Shown here one piece after another: positions 34,672 to 44,802 of a stretch of 64,000 nucleotides of DNA (position 1 is the first letter of the stretch; each line of letters opens with the position of its first letter). The translations under genes were made by a program, and so were the position numbers. A model generated the notes under the pieces. That model saw only the letters and a list, made by a program, of their open reading frames with translations, was not told the DNA's origin and searched no databases. The stretch spans positions 110,282 through 174,281 of the forward strand of contig CACWRR010000001.1 of NCBI GenBank assembly GCA_902763335.1, in the 5' to 3' direction. The DNA is from an uncultured Lachnospiraceae bacterium (GTDB lineage: Bacteria > Bacillota > Clostridia > Lachnospirales > Lachnospiraceae).

Positions 34672-35577
34672 ATGGAGACAAACATATTACTAGAGAACGG
34701 AACAAACGAGTTAGAAGTATTGGAATTTACAGTGGCAGGCAGCCATTACGGAATTAATGTGGCTAAGGTACGAGAGATAATTACATATCAGAATGTTACT
34801 CCGGTTCCTAATGCACATCCGAGCATTGAAGGTATATTTATGCCAAGAGATGTTATGATAACAGTTATAAACTTAGCGCGTGAACTGGGGGCTAAGAATC
34901 ATGAAAATACAGAAGATGACATGATGATTATAACAAATTTCAACAAGTTAAGTATTGCTTTTCATGTGGATGAGGTTGTAGGAATACACAGAGTTTCATG
35001 GGCGGATATAATTAAACCAGACAATACGATAAATACCTCTGACATGGGTGTGGCAACCGGTATAATAAAGATAGATAAGAAACTTATCATTATTCTTGAT
35101 TTTGAAAAAATAGTTGCTGACATAAGCCCGGAGACAAGCCTTAAGGTATCGGATATCGATCAGCTTGGTGTAAGACAGAGAAATGAAAGTCCTATACTGA
35201 TGGCAGAGGATTCAGCATTGCTCAGCAAACTTATTATAGATTCCATACATAAATCGGGATATGAAAATGTTGATGCATGTGCAAATGGCCAGGAAGCATG
35301 GGACAAGCTTGCGGAGTGGAAGGAAAAGGGCATAGTTAAAGATAAGGTTAAATGTATTATAACTGATATTGAGATGCCGATTATGGACGGACACAGGCTT
35401 ATTAAGTTATGTAAGGAAGATGATGTAATAAAAGACATTCCAATCATTATTTTCTCATCTCTTGTTAATGAAGAAATGAGAAGAAAAGGTGAGGCACTCG
35501 GAGCAGATGCACAGCTTTCAAAACCTGAGATAGGGAGTCTTGTTGCTACAATAGATTCGCTTTTATTAAAAAAATAA
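34672..35577 (+). CDS. cheV: Chemotaxis adaptor CheV (CheW-receiver fusion)
   Basis: The 301-residue protein joins an N-terminal CheW-like domain (about 10-150; VLEFTVAGSHYGINVAKVRE, IEGIFMPRDVMITVINLARELG) to a C-terminal receiver domain (about 170-301; phosphoacceptor Asp in IITDIEMPIMDGHRL, Lys in QLSKPEIG). This is the CheV layout, an adaptor that links chemoreceptors to CheA and adapts by phosphorylation. CAGGAGGG precedes the ATG. The gene stands alone with its own promoter and terminator; no cheA, cheY or other che gene is nearby. A soluble chemoreceptor-like protein lies at 59033. Confidence 0.92.
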   Translation: METNILLENGTNELEVLEFTVAGSHYGINVAKVREIITYQNVTPVPNAHPSIEGIFMPRDVMITVINLARELGAKNHENTEDDMMIITNFNKLSIAFHVDEVVGIHRVSWADIIKPDNTINTSDMGVATGIIKIDKKLIIILDFEKIVADISPETSLKVSDIDQLGVRQRNESPILMAEDSALLSKLIIDSIHKSGYENVDACANGQEAWDKLAEWKEKGIVKDKVKCIITDIEMPIMDGHRLIKLCKEDDVIKDIPIIIFSSLVNEEMRRKGEALGADAQLSKPEIGSLVATIDSLLLKK

Positions 35578-35585
35578 ATCTGTTT

Positions 35586-35621
35586 AAAACGGTGTGACAA
35601 ATACAGTGTTACACCGTTTTT
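35586..35621 (+). terminator. Intrinsic terminator after cheV
   Basis: A 14-bp stem (35586-35599 with 35607-35620, one G-T pair) begins with AAAACGGTGT and ends in TTTTT; it lies eight bases after the stop codon. Confidence 0.88.
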
Positions 35622-35656
35622 AAGGAATAAATACTTATAATGGAGGAACATGGTGG

Positions 35657-36925
35657 ATGGCAGAGTTAGATAACGACAAGATGGGCGAAGATTATCTGGA
35701 AAGCCTTCTTGATTCAGTATCCGGTAATGATTCAAAGGAAGAATATAATACAGATGATTCATTGAATTTGGATAATATGGATGCAGGAAATGAAGAGGCT
35801 ACAGAAACGGATGATAAATATAATTTCGATGATGACGAAGATGACATTGAGCAGTTATTAAATATGCTTGATAAAGAGGGCATGGATGAGGATTTGAACA
35901 GTGACGAGGTAGATAAGGTAGTTGATGAACTTGACAATAAAGAGGAGTTAAAAAGTGTTGAGTCACCGGCAGATGATAAGGGTAAAAAGGAAAAGAAAAA
36001 GGATAAAAAAAGAAAATTGTTTGGTAAAAACAAGGATGAAGCGAAGGACGAAACTGAAAATTCCGACAGTGAAGCTGAAGACATACAGCCGGATGACAAT
36101 GAGAAAATAATTAAATCAGTAGAAGATTCACTTGGAGATGCCTTTGATTTGTCAGATCTTGAAGGCTTTGGAGATGATGTACTTGATGAACTTGACAGTC
36201 TTGAGGACCGTTCATCGAAACCTAAAGAAAAATCAGATGAAGAAATAAAAGCTGAAAAGAAGGCCGAAAAGGAAAAGAAAAAGAAAGAAAAAGAAGAGAA
36301 GAAGACGGCAAAGAAAAAAGAGAAAGAAGAAAAGAAAGCTGCTGCAAAAGCAAAAAAGGCTGAGAAGAAAAAGGAGAAAACAAAACAGAAAGAATCCGTT
36401 CCTGTTGAAAAGGTTAAAATTCCGGCAAAGGTTGTTATATTGGGTGTAACCCTTGTAGTTGCCGTTACCGTAGGTTCAACATTGGGCGGAAAGTTTATAT
36501 GGTATAAAAACCATATAAATGATGCTACAGAATTACTGCTGAACAGAAAATATTCAGAGGCTTATGAAAGTATATCAGGTCTTAAAGTAAATAAAAGCGA
36601 TGAGGGACTGTATAACCAGCTAAAAACTCTTATGTACATTGAAAGAGAGTATGATGCTTATACCAATTGTACGAGTATAGGAATGGAAAGGGAAGCTTTA
36701 AATGCATTGTTTAAGGGCATCGAAAAATATGATGTATATGAAAAGAGAGCTGAAGAGTATGGTGTTGGAGAACAGGCAAAGGAAATATATGATAAAATAT
36801 TGACTGTACTGAAAGATGATTACAATCTGACTGAGGAAGAGGCTAGAAATATCGAGAACATATCTGATGCCCAGGAGTATTCAGAAAAAATCGATGAACT
36901 TGTGAATAATAGTATGGACAGGTGA
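35657..36925 (+). CDS. Acidic/lysine-rich single-pass membrane protein of unknown function
   Basis: I do not recognise this 422-residue protein. Residues 1-190 are very acidic (Asp, Glu, Asn; DDDEDDIEQLLNMLDKEG). Residues 195-250 are an extreme Lys/Glu/Ala charged helix. One membrane helix (VVILGVTLVVAVTVGSTLGG) lies near 258-277, followed by about 145 residues of predicted helical repeats, probably extracytoplasmic, with TPR-like spacing. The long charged helix may act as a spacer between cytoplasmic targets and the membrane. GGAGGA lies nine bases before ATG 35657. It follows the cheV terminator and precedes hisH, whose own promoter lies after the stop. It is probably a single-gene unit. 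Confidence 0.7.
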   Translation: MAELDNDKMGEDYLESLLDSVSGNDSKEEYNTDDSLNLDNMDAGNEEATETDDKYNFDDDEDDIEQLLNMLDKEGMDEDLNSDEVDKVVDELDNKEELKSVESPADDKGKKEKKKDKKRKLFGKNKDEAKDETENSDSEAEDIQPDDNEKIIKSVEDSLGDAFDLSDLEGFGDDVLDELDSLEDRSSKPKEKSDEEIKAEKKAEKEKKKKEKEEKKTAKKKEKEEKKAAAKAKKAEKKKEKTKQKESVPVEKVKIPAKVVILGVTLVVAVTVGSTLGGKFIWYKNHINDATELLLNRKYSEAYESISGLKVNKSDEGLYNQLKTLMYIEREYDAYTNCTSIGMEREALNALFKGIEKYDVYEKRAEEYGVGEQAKEIYDKILTVLKDDYNLTEEEARNIENISDAQEYSEKIDELVNNSMDR

Positions 36926-36961
36926 AAATTTTTTGAGCAGGAAAATATTGTGCTTTGAATG

Positions 36962-36970
36962 TGCTACAAT
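36962..36970 (+). promoter_or_regulatory. Extended -10 promoter element for hisH-hisF-ung
   Basis: TGC directly followed by TACAAT (36965-36970) lies 25 bp before the hisH ATG. No -35 is obvious. Confidence 0.5.
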
Positions 36971-36994
36971 CTTAATTTGAAAGGATTTGACAGA

Positions 36995-37606
36995 ATGATA
37001 GCTATAATTGACTATGATGCAGGAAATTTAAAAAGCGTGGAAAAAGCATTAAGATATCTCGGGGAAGAGACGCTGGTAACCCGTGACAGGGAAGATATTC
37101 TTAATGCTGATAAGGTTATATTGCCGGGGGTTGGAAGTTTTGGAGATGCAATGGAAAAGTTAAACAATTATAATCTTGTAGATACGATAAAAACTGTTGC
37201 GGATAGAAATATTCCATTTCTTGGTATCTGCCTCGGATTGCAGCTGCTATTCGAAAGAAGCGAGGAAACACCAGGAGTAGAAGGACTTGGAATATTAAAA
37301 GGAGAAATATTAAAGATTCCGGATAAAGGATTAAAAATTCCGCATATAGGATGGAATTCATTAAATCTTATCAACAATGGAAGATTGTTCAAAGATATTC
37401 CTGAAGAATCATATGTATATTTTGTACATTCTTATTATCTTAAGGCAGAACAGGAAGAGATTGTGAAGGCGACTACGGATTATGCTACATGTATACATGC
37501 ATCCGTTGAAAAAGGAAATGTTTTTGCATGTCAGTTTCATCCTGAGAAAAGCGGTGAAATTGGTCTTAAAATACTGAAAAATTTTGCAGAGATTGGAAGG
37601 GAATAG
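36995..37606 (+). CDS. hisH: Imidazole glycerol phosphate synthase, glutamine amidotransferase subunit
   Basis: HisH hydrolyses glutamine and passes ammonia to HisF in histidine synthesis. The 203-residue class I amidotransferase begins MIAIIDYDAGNLKSVEKAL, has the catalytic Cys in GICLGLQLLFE (about 79) and the His/Glu pair in CQFHPEKSGEIG. ATG 36995 follows AAAGGA; the earlier in-frame ATG at 36959 lies upstream of the -10 element. hisF begins three bases after the stop. The rest of the his genes are absent from the window, so the pathway is split. Length and motifs are normal. Confidence 0.96.
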   Translation: MIAIIDYDAGNLKSVEKALRYLGEETLVTRDREDILNADKVILPGVGSFGDAMEKLNNYNLVDTIKTVADRNIPFLGICLGLQLLFERSEETPGVEGLGILKGEILKIPDKGLKIPHIGWNSLNLINNGRLFKDIPEESYVYFVHSYYLKAEQEEIVKATTDYATCIHASVEKGNVFACQFHPEKSGEIGLKILKNFAEIGRE

Positions 37607-37609
37607 ATT

Positions 37610-38380
37610 ATGCATACAAAGAGAATAATTCCATGTCTGGATGTTAATAACAACAGAGTCGTTAAAGGCGTAAATTTTGTAAATCTTAAAGATGCGGGAG
37701 ATCCTGTGGAAGTAGCAGCCGCTTATGACAAAGCAGGGGCAGATGAGGTAGTGTTTCTTGACATAACGGCTTCATCTGATGCCAGAAGAACAGTGGTAGA
37801 TATGGTCAGAAGAGTGGCTGAAAAAGTATTTATTCCATTTACCGTAGGAGGTGGAATAAGAACTGTTGATGATTTTAAGGAGCTGTTGCGTGAAGGCGCG
37901 GATAAAATATCCATCAACTCATCAGCAATAAATACACCGGGACTTATAAGTGATGCAGCCGATAAATTTGGAACTCAGTGTGTTGTAGTTGCCATAGATG
38001 CTAAGAGACGTGCGGATGGAAGCGGATGGAATGTATATAAAAATGGTGGACGAATAGACGTGGGACTTGATGCAGTCGAATGGGCAATGAAAGCTGCAAA
38101 GCTCGGTGCGGGTGAGATTCTTCTTACCAGCATGGATTGTGACGGAACAAAGGACGGTTATGATATAGAGCTTACGCGAATGATAGCTGAAAATGTTCCG
38201 ATTCCTGTCATTGCATCCGGTGGAGCAGGTAAAATGGAACATTTTTTTGATGCACTTACAGATGGAAAGGCAGATGCGGCACTTGCAGCTTCACTTTTCC
38301 ATTATAAGGAATTAGAGATAAATGATCTGAAAAATTATTTAAATGAAAAAGGAGTTCCGGTCAGATTATGTCACAAATAA
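37610..38380 (+). CDS. hisF: Imidazole glycerol phosphate synthase, cyclase subunit
   Basis: HisF is the TIM-barrel partner of HisH; it joins ammonia with PRFAR to make imidazole glycerol phosphate and AICAR. The 256-residue product has the N-terminal [19 protein letters not shown] with catalytic Asp11, [12 protein letters not shown] and the second catalytic Asp in [14 protein letters not shown], and the phosphate-binding [14 protein letters not shown]. It is translated just after hisH and overlaps ung by 13 bp, so all three are one transcript. Length is standard. Confidence 0.97.
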   Translation: MHTKRIIPCLDVNNNRVVKGVNFVNLKDAGDPVEVAAAYDKAGADEVVFLDITASSDARRTVVDMVRRVAEKVFIPFTVGGGIRTVDDFKELLREGADKISINSSAINTPGLISDAADKFGTQCVVVAIDAKRRADGSGWNVYKNGGRIDVGLDAVEWAMKAAKLGAGEILLTSMDCDGTKDGYDIELTRMIAENVPIPVIASGGAGKMEHFFDALTDGKADAALAASLFHYKELEINDLKNYLNEKGVPVRLCHK

Positions 38381-39042
38381 CAAACGATTGGCTTGATGCT
38401 ATAAGTTCAGAGTTCAAAAAGCCATATTACAGGGAATTATATAATTTTGTTAAAGATGAATATAGCAGAACGGTAGTTTATCCTCCGGCAGATGATATAT
38501 TCAATGCATTTCATTTCACACCGTTAAGTAAGGTAAAAGTACTGATACTCGGACAGGACCCGTATCATAATGTAAATCAGGCACATGGACTCAGTTTTTC
38601 GGTGAAACCGGGAGAAGATATTCCACCTTCATTGCAAAATATATATAAGGAGCTTAATGAGGATTTGGGCTGTTATATACCGAATAACGGATACCTTGAG
38701 AAATGGGCAAGAGAGGGAGTTTTACTTCTTAATACTGTGCTGACTGTAAGAGCACATCAGGCAAATTCGCATCAGGGCAGAGGCTGGGAACAGTTTACGG
38801 ACGCAGTCATTAATGCAGTGAATGAGCAGGACAGACCAATAGTATATATGTTGTGGGGCAGACCGGCACAGAGTAAAGCACCGATGCTTACCAATCCAAA
38901 ACATCTTATATTGAAGGCTCCGCATCCGAGTCCGTTGTCAGCATATAGAGGATTTTTCGGGTGTAAACATTTCAGTATGGCAAATGAGTTTCTTGAGAAA
39001 AATGGTGTAGAACCTATAGACTGGCAGATAGAGAATATATAA
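38368..39042 (+). CDS. ung: Uracil-DNA glycosylase
   Basis: Ung removes uracil from DNA as the first step of base-excision repair. The 224-residue protein has the catalytic Asp in [20 protein letters not shown], the [16 protein letters not shown] segment, and the His-containing minor groove loop [13 protein letters not shown]. Its ATG is inside hisF in another frame (13-bp overlap), so it is the third gene of that operon, although the functions are unrelated. A terminator follows at once. Nothing is missing and length is normal for family 1 UDGs. Confidence 0.97.
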   Translation: MSQITNDWLDAISSEFKKPYYRELYNFVKDEYSRTVVYPPADDIFNAFHFTPLSKVKVLILGQDPYHNVNQAHGLSFSVKPGEDIPPSLQNIYKELNEDLGCYIPNNGYLEKWAREGVLLLNTVLTVRAHQANSHQGRGWEQFTDAVINAVNEQDRPIVYMLWGRPAQSKAPMLTNPKHLILKAPHPSPLSAYRGFFGCKHFSMANEFLEKNGVEPIDWQIENI

Positions 39043-39082
39043 AAAATATGGGTAATCGTAAATTCGATTACCCATATTTTTT
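39041..39082. terminator. Bidirectional terminator between ung and the activase gene
   Basis: An 18-bp perfect inverted repeat (39041-39058 with 39065-39082), A-rich on one side and T-rich on the other, lies between two converging genes and can stop transcription from both. Confidence 0.92.
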
Positions 39083-39085
39083 ATT

Positions 39086-42000
39086 TTACTTATTCAGATT
39101 TTTCTGAGCGGTTGCTAACATAAGTTTGATACGGTTCAACTGGTTTACCTGGCTTGCACCCGGATCATAGTCAACTGCAACAATATTTGCATCAGGATGC
39201 TGCTTACGAAGCTCTTTTATAACACCCTTACCGACTATATGATTAGGAAGACATCCGAATGGCTGGGCACATACAATATTTGATACACCCATTTCTATGA
39301 GTTCAAGCATTTCACCTGTAAGAAACCATCCTTCACCTGTCTGGTTTCCGATAGATGTAACCGGTTCAGCATTCTTGGCAAGCGTCTGAATGTATGAAGG
39401 AGCTGAAAAATGTCTGCTGTTTTCAAATTCTTTTCTTGCACATTTTCTCATGTGTTCAAGGAAAGAGATTCCTATATTGGAAATATATGCAGATGATTTA
39501 CTTGTTCCAAGATATTTAGCATTAAAGTTATTGCTATAGAAACAATATAAAAGGAAATCAAGCAAATCAGGCATAACGGCTTCTGCACCTTCACGTTCAA
39601 GCAGGTCAACAATATAGTTGTTTGCGGCCGGATGGAACTTAACAAGAATTTCACCGACTACACCGACTTTAGGTTTAACCATATTTTCATCAATAGGAAG
39701 GTTATCAAAATCATGTATTATATCACGGATATTTTTCTTAAATTTACCCATTCCGATATCATTTTTCTTAAGGTCATCTATACATATCTTTCTCCATTTA
39801 TCATGAAGTTTGTTTGCAGAGCCTTCCTCAAGTTCGTAAGGTCTCATTCTGTATAAAGTACGCATGAACACGTCACCGTATATTACGGCCTGCATACCTT
39901 TAAGAACCAGCTTTGGGGTTATTTTAAATCCTTCATTCTTTTCAAGTCCCTGAACGCTGAGTGAGAGTACAGGAATATGTTCCATACCGGCTTTTTCAAG
40001 AGCACGCCTTATAAAACCGATATAGTTGCTGGCACGGCATCCGCCACCTGTCTGTGTCATTATAACCGCTACCTTGTTTAAATCATATTTGCCTGAAAGC
40101 AATGCATCCATTATCTGTCCTACAACGATAAGGGAAGGGTAGCAGGCGTCATTATTTACATATTTAAGTCCCAAATCCACCGCAGCCTTGTCATCAGCAT
40201 TTACAACTTCAAAGTTGTATCCGCAGGAATTGAGGGCAGGTTCAAGCAGATCGAAATGAATAGGTGACATCTGAGGGCACAAAATTGTGTAGTTATCACG
40301 CATTTCTTTAGTAAATTCAACTCTGTTAATATTTGATGGAACGATTGTACGCTTCATCTGTTTCTTTTCCCTGACTTTAAGTGCAGAAATAAGAGAACGG
40401 ATTCTGATTCTTGCAGCGCCGAGGTTATTGACCTCATCAATTTTAAGAACTGTATATATTTTACCTGATTTGGTTAATATATCATTAACACAGTCTGTTG
40501 TAACGGCATCAAGTCCGCATCCGAAAGAGTTAAGCTGTATCAAATCAAGATTTTCAGTTGTTTTTACATAATTTGCAGCTGCATAAAGTCTTGAGTGGTA
40601 CATCCACTGGTCGAGAACGATAAGCGGTCTCTCTACAGGTGCAAGGTGCGATACGGAATCTTCTGTAAGTACGGCGATACCATAAGAGTTAATAAGTTCA
40701 GGAATACCGTGATTGATTTCAGGATCAATATGATATGGTCTTCCGGCAAGAACTATACCACGTTTACCGGTTTTATTAAGGTATTCAATGACCTCCTCGC
40801 CTTTTTTCTGGATATCCTTATGAACACTCTGCATTTCATCCCATGCTTTATCTGTTGCTGCCGAGATTTCGCCGGCCGGAATGTTGAATTCTTTCGTAAA
40901 CTCCTCAACGAGACGTTTTGACAGTACTTCCTTATTGGTCAGTGCCATGAAAGGATTCATGAATTTAACATTATTTTCTTTTATTTCCTCAACGTTATTT
41001 TTAATATTTTCCGCATAAGATGTAACGATAGGACAGTTGTAGTGGTTGTTTGCATCAGGCGTTTCATTTCTCTCATAAGGTATACAAGGATAGAAAATGA
41101 ATTTAACATCATGCTTTATTAACCATGAAATATGTCCGTGAACAAGCTTTGCAGGATAACATTCTGACTCACTCGGAATAGATTCTATACCAAGCTCATA
41201 TATTTTTCTGCTTGATGCAGGTGAGAGAACGACCTGAAAACCGAGTTCCCTGAAAAATACAGCCCAGAACGGATAATTTTCATACATGTTAAGTACTCGT
41301 GGGATTCCCACAACACCTCTCGGTGCATTATCGGGTGTAAGAGCCTCATATGAAAATAATTTTTTATATTTATAGTCAAAAAGATTAGGTATGTTTTCTT
41401 TGTTTTTGGCTTTTCCTATTCCACGTTCACATCTGTTACCGGTAATGAACTGACGGCCACCGGTAAATTTATTTATTGTGAGCAGACAACTGTTTGTGCA
41501 GCCTTTACATCTTGACATGGAAGTAGAAAATTCAAGGTTGTTAATCTTGTCAATGGAAAGCATAGTAGAAACTTTGCCTTCTTCGTATCTTTCTCTTGCC
41601 ACCAGGGCAGCACCGAAAGCACCCATTATACCGGCAATGTCAGGTCTTACTGCCTCACAGCCAGATATTTTCTCAAAACTTCTGAGAACCGCATCATTAT
41701 AAAATGTTCCACCCTGAACAACGACCTTCTTACCAAGGTCTTCAGGGTCTGTTATTTTGATAACCTTATATAAGGCATTCTTTATAACAGAGTAAGCAAG
41801 ACCGGCAGAAATGTCAGATACTTCTGAACCTTCTTTTTGCGCCTGTTTTACATTTGAGTTCATGAATACAGTACATCTTGTACCGAGGTCCACAGGGTTT
41901 TTGGCAAATAGGGCTTCTTTTGCAAAGTCTTCTACGGAATAATTGAGAGATTTTGCAAATGTTTCTATAAATGAGCCACAGCCTGATGAACAGGCTTCGT

Positions 42001-43321
42001 TAAGCTGAACGCTGTCTACAGTACCATTCTTTATTTTGATACATTTCATATCCTGTCCGCCGATATCAAGGATACAGTCTACATCAGGTTCAAAGAATGC
42101 AGCGGCATAATAATGTGACACCGTCTCAACTTCTCCCTCATCGAGCATAAGGGCAGCTTTCATCAGTGCTTCGCCGTAACCGGTAGAGCATGAGTATACA
42201 ATTTTGGCAGAATCAGGAAGTAATGAATATATTTCCTTTATGGAACGGATAGCTGTTGTTAAAGGACTTCCGTTATTGCTGCTGTAAAATGAATACAGAA
42301 GGGAACCGTCTTCACCGACCAATGCAACTTTTGTGGTTGTTGAACCGGCATCAATTCCGAGGAAACAGTCACCTTCATATTCTGCAAGATTTCCTGTTGC
42401 AACGCAGTGCTTGTTATGTCTGTCTGTAAAATCAGCGTATTCCTCTATATTTGCAAACAGAGGCTCAATACGTTTGATTTCAAATTCCATCTTTATACCA
42501 TTTGACAGTTTGTCTATAAGTTCTGATATCTGAATCTGTACTTCAGGCTTGTGATTCATTGCAGAACCTGATGCGGCAAAAAGATGTGAATGTTCAGGTG
42601 CGATTATATGTTCTTCAGTCAGGTTAAGTGTTCTTATAAATGCTTCCTTAAGTTCAGAGAGGAAGTGGAGCGGACCACCTAAAAATGCAACATTTCCACG
42701 TATCGGTTTACCGCAGGCAAGACCACTTATAGTCTGATTTACAACAGCCTGAAAAATAGATGCGGACAAATCTTCTTTTGTTGCACCTTCATTTATAAGA
42801 GGCTGGATGTCTGTTTTGGCAAAAACACCACATCTGGCAGCTATAGGGTATATTGCCTTGTAATTTTTGGCATACTCATTAAGACCGGATGCATCTGTCT
42901 GGAGAAGAGAAGCCATCTGGTCGATGAAAGAACCCGTACCGCCGGCACATATACCGTTCATACGCTGTTCAACACCATTTGTAAAATATATGATTTTTGC
43001 GTCTTCACCACCAAGCTCGATTGCAACGTCTGTCTGTGGAGCGTAAGCATTTAATGCAGTAGCGACTGCAACAACCTCCTGTACAAACGGAACTTCAAGA
43101 TGCTTTGACAGTGTGAGACCGCCGGAACCTGTAATCATTGGTGAAAGGGAAACTTCGCCGAGTTCATCTTTGGCTTTGATGAGGAGTTCTGCAAGAGTTT
43201 CCTGAATATTTGCAAAGTGTCTTTTATAATCTGCAAAAAGTATTTTATTATCTGAGTCAAGTATGGCAATTTTAACAGTTGTAGAGCCAATATCTATTCC
43301 CAAAGAGTAGTATTTCTTCAT
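39086..43321 (-). CDS. Giant acyl-CoA dehydratase activase-related protein (double ASKHA + DUF2229)
   Basis: The 1411-residue protein begins with two BadF/HgdC-type ATPase domains. Domain 1 (about 1-290) starts [15 protein letters not shown] and has ELGGEDAK and [13 protein letters not shown]; domain 2 (about 310-590) starts [14 protein letters not shown] with [22 protein letters not shown] and DLGTRCTVF. The paired Cys motifs match the 4Fe-4S ligands of HgdC. A Cys-rich link ([15 protein letters not shown] with NRCERG) follows, then a DUF2229 region ([19 protein letters not shown]) and a dehydratase-like C-terminus. Activases of this family drive low-potential electrons with ATP. Proteins of this size occur widely in Clostridia, with unknown substrate. 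It is a single-gene unit behind a repeat-bearing promoter. Confidence 0.88.
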   Translation of the reverse strand: MKKYYSLGIDIGSTTVKIAILDSDNKILFADYKRHFANIQETLAELLIKAKDELGEVSLSPMITGSGGLTLSKHLEVPFVQEVVAVATALNAYAPQTDVAIELGGEDAKIIYFTNGVEQRMNGICAGGTGSFIDQMASLLQTDASGLNEYAKNYKAIYPIAARCGVFAKTDIQPLINEGATKEDLSASIFQAVVNQTISGLACGKPIRGNVAFLGGPLHFLSELKEAFIRTLNLTEEHIIAPEHSHLFAASGSAMNHKPEVQIQISELIDKLSNGIKMEFEIKRIEPLFANIEEYADFTDRHNKHCVATGNLAEYEGDCFLGIDAGSTTTKVALVGEDGSLLYSFYSSNNGSPLTTAIRSIKEIYSLLPDSAKIVYSCSTGYGEALMKAALMLDEGEVETVSHYYAAAFFEPDVDCILDIGGQDMKCIKIKNGTVDSVQLNEACSSGCGSFIETFAKSLNYSVEDFAKEALFAKNPVDLGTRCTVFMNSNVKQAQKEGSEVSDISAGLAYSVIKNALYKVIKITDPEDLGKKVVVQGGTFYNDAVLRSFEKISGCEAVRPDIAGIMGAFGAALVARERYEEGKVSTMLSIDKINNLEFSTSMSRCKGCTNSCLLTINKFTGGRQFITGNRCERGIGKAKNKENIPNLFDYKYKKLFSYEALTPDNAPRGVVGIPRVLNMYENYPFWAVFFRELGFQVVLSPASSRKIYELGIESIPSESECYPAKLVHGHISWLIKHDVKFIFYPCIPYERNETPDANNHYNCPIVTSYAENIKNNVEEIKENNVKFMNPFMALTNKEVLSKRLVEEFTKEFNIPAGEISAATDKAWDEMQSVHKDIQKKGEEVIEYLNKTGKRGIVLAGRPYHIDPEINHGIPELINSYGIAVLTEDSVSHLAPVERPLIVLDQWMYHSRLYAAANYVKTTENLDLIQLNSFGCGLDAVTTDCVNDILTKSGKIYTVLKIDEVNNLGAARIRIRSLISALKVREKKQMKRTIVPSNINRVEFTKEMRDNYTILCPQMSPIHFDLLEPALNSCGYNFEVVNADDKAAVDLGLKYVNNDACYPSLIVVGQIMDALLSGKYDLNKVAVIMTQTGGGCRASNYIGFIRRALEKAGMEHIPVLSLSVQGLEKNEGFKITPKLVLKGMQAVIYGDVFMRTLYRMRPYELEEGSANKLHDKWRKICIDDLKKNDIGMGKFKKNIRDIIHDFDNLPIDENMVKPKVGVVGEILVKFHPAANNYIVDLLEREGAEAVMPDLLDFLLYCFYSNNFNAKYLGTSKSSAYISNIGISFLEHMRKCARKEFENSRHFSAPSYIQTLAKNAEPVTSIGNQTGEGWFLTGEMLELIEMGVSNIVCAQPFGCLPNHIVGKGVIKELRKQHPDANIVAVDYDPGASQVNQLNRIKLMLATAQKNLNK

Positions 43322-43355
43322 AGTTTTTTACACCATGCCTTTCGTAATAAAAACG

Positions 43356-43429
43356 TTCAAATTTCATTGTTTTATTCAAAATTTCAAACAACAATTTCTT
43401 ATTATAATATATGTTTGTTCAAATTTCAA
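43356..43429. repeat. Three TTCAAATTTCA-type repeats in the activase promoter
   Basis: Copies lie at 43356-43366, 43375-43388 (with one extra A) and 43418-43429. On the minus strand each reads (T)TGAAATTTGAA, two TTGAA half-sites in tandem. One covers the -35; the other two lie downstream of the -10. Centre distances are about 20 and 42 bp, close to two and four helical turns, so a regulator would bind the same DNA face. Confidence 0.65.
43401..43429 (-). promoter_or_regulatory. Promoter of the activase gene
   Basis: On the minus strand TTGAAA (43424-43429), a 17-bp spacer and a perfect TATAAT (43401-43406) lie about 80 bp before the start codon. The -35 lies inside the first of three repeated motifs. 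Confidence 0.75.
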
Positions 43430-43522
43430 TCATCATAAATTTACAGACACTAAAAAAAGTCTAAAGAATATATTAATAAAAAAGCGGGCAGATATATTTT
43501 TATGCCGGAAATGGAGTTTTAT

Positions 43523-43807
43523 ATGAATAACAGATATTTTAAAAATTGCATGGGTATGATACATTATGTAAAAAGAGGAGATACTTTATACAGTATAAGC
43601 AGAATGCACGGAGTGTCCATAGATGAACTGATTGAGGCAAATCCTTTTGTGAATGTATATAATATGCAGGAGGGAGATGAGATATGTGTCCCGGTATCAT
43701 ACAATACAGAGAGAATGAATAACAGGGTAAATGAGGATGAACCGCAGGCAAAAGAAAGTACTAATCGAGAAGATTTCTATGATTTGGTTAAAAGATTTGA
43801 CAAATAG
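43523..43807 (+). CDS. Small LysM-domain protein
   Basis: The 94-residue product has one LysM domain (about 14-60; IHYVKRGDTLYSISRMHGVS, then IDELIEANPFV and MQEGDEICVPV), which binds peptidoglycan or other N-acetylglucosamine polymers. A charged tail follows. There is no signal peptide or membrane helix, which is common for spore-coat-type LysM proteins but does not show how it would reach the wall. ATG 43523 is six bases after GGAG; ATG 43502 in the same frame is upstream of that site. The last codons contain the -35 of the next gene's promoter. Confidence 0.85.
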   Translation: MNNRYFKNCMGMIHYVKRGDTLYSISRMHGVSIDELIEANPFVNVYNMQEGDEICVPVSYNTERMNNRVNEDEPQAKESTNREDFYDLVKRFDK

Positions 43808-43825
43808 AATGGTAAAAATTATAAT
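43797..43825 (+). promoter_or_regulatory. Full-consensus promoter TTGACA-17-TATAAT
   Basis: TTGACA (43797-43802) lies within the last codons of the LysM gene and TATAAT (43820-43825) after a 17-bp spacer. This exact consensus match drives the rhomboid-like gene and probably lysA. The expected start near 43832 leaves too short a leader for ATG 43846 to have a ribosome site. Confidence 0.85.
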
Positions 43826-43890
43826 AAATAGGCAAAAAGAAAAAAATGGTTTGGAAATTGTATGATTACAAACCGGAAAGGCTTACGAGG

Positions 43891-44778
43891 ATGAAATTTG
43901 TAGAAAAATTAGAACGAAAGTTTGGAAAGTATGCAATACACAATCTGATGTATTATATAATAGGTCTTTATATAATAGGACTTTTGATACAGCTGTTCGG
44001 TAATGGTTTCTATGAAGCATATCTTTCGCTTAATGTTGAAAAGATATTACATGGTCAGATATGGAGAATAGTTACTTTTATTATTGCACCGCCTTCAGAT
44101 TCAAGCTTGTTTTTCATGGTATTTACATTATACCTGTATTATATGCTTGGAACATCGCTTGAAATGGTATGGGGAGCCTTCAGGTTCAATCTGTATTTCT
44201 TTATGGGTGTTCTGTTTAATGTTATAGCAGCTTTCCTTATATATTTTATATTTGGATACACATATGAACTTACAACATATTACCTTAACATGTCATTGTT
44301 TTTTGCATTTGCAGCTACATGGCCGGATATGGAATTTTTGTTGTTTTTCATATTGCCGATAAAGGTTAAGTGGCTGGCACTTGTTGATGGTATATATATG
44401 GGAGCAACCATATTAGCCGGGTACGTGTTTGGATTTCTGCCATACAGCGTACAGTTGAAACTTATTTATCCGCTTATAGAAGTTGGAATTGTTCCGGCAC
44501 CACAGATTGCTACAGCGGCACTTGTATCAATATTAAACTTCATGATTTTCTTCTTAATGACACGAAATTATAAAAGAATTTCGCCAAAGGAGATAAAGAG
44601 AAAGAAAGTATACAGAAGTCAGGTAAAACAGGCTTCGCAGGGAGTGATTCATAAATGTGCGATATGCGGAAGGACCGATAAAGATTTTCCGGAACTCACA
44701 TTCAGATACTGCTCAAAATGTAATGGAAATTACGAATATTGTCAGGATCATCTGTTCACACATGAACATATAAAATAA
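43891..44778 (+). CDS. Rhomboid-fold membrane protein without catalytic residues, with zinc ribbon
   Basis: The product of about 295 residues has six predicted membrane helices with the order of a rhomboid, including the loop HGQIWRIVTFIIAPP after helix 1. The protease Ser motif GxSG is absent: the matching place reads LNMSLFFAFAATWPD, and there is no His in the last helix. It should therefore be a non-protease (Derlin/iRhom-like) member. A C-terminal zinc ribbon-like domain has CAICGRTDKD and YCSKCNGNYEYCQDH. The start ATG 43891 is nine bases after GGAAAGG; ATG 43846 is in frame but lacks a site. It lies 24 bp before lysA. Binding or sorting membrane proteins is a guess. Confidence 0.75.
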   Translation: MKFVEKLERKFGKYAIHNLMYYIIGLYIIGLLIQLFGNGFYEAYLSLNVEKILHGQIWRIVTFIIAPPSDSSLFFMVFTLYLYYMLGTSLEMVWGAFRFNLYFFMGVLFNVIAAFLIYFIFGYTYELTTYYLNMSLFFAFAATWPDMEFLLFFILPIKVKWLALVDGIYMGATILAGYVFGFLPYSVQLKLIYPLIEVGIVPAPQIATAALVSILNFMIFFLMTRNYKRISPKEIKRKKVYRSQVKQASQGVIHKCAICGRTDKDFPELTFRYCSKCNGNYEYCQDHLFTHEHIK

Positions 44779-44802
44779 ACATACATTTGAAAGGAGAAAG
44801 AG

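Noticed and set aside
34601..34672. Flagellar SigD-type promoter before cheV
   Set aside because: No TAAA-N15-GCCGATAA-like sequence; an extended -10 SigA promoter explains the site.
43335..43526. 63-codon + frame in the gap before the LysM gene
   Set aside because: It covers the minus-strand promoter and repeats of the activase gene; its translation is Phe/Ile/Lys-rich noise without a ribosome site.
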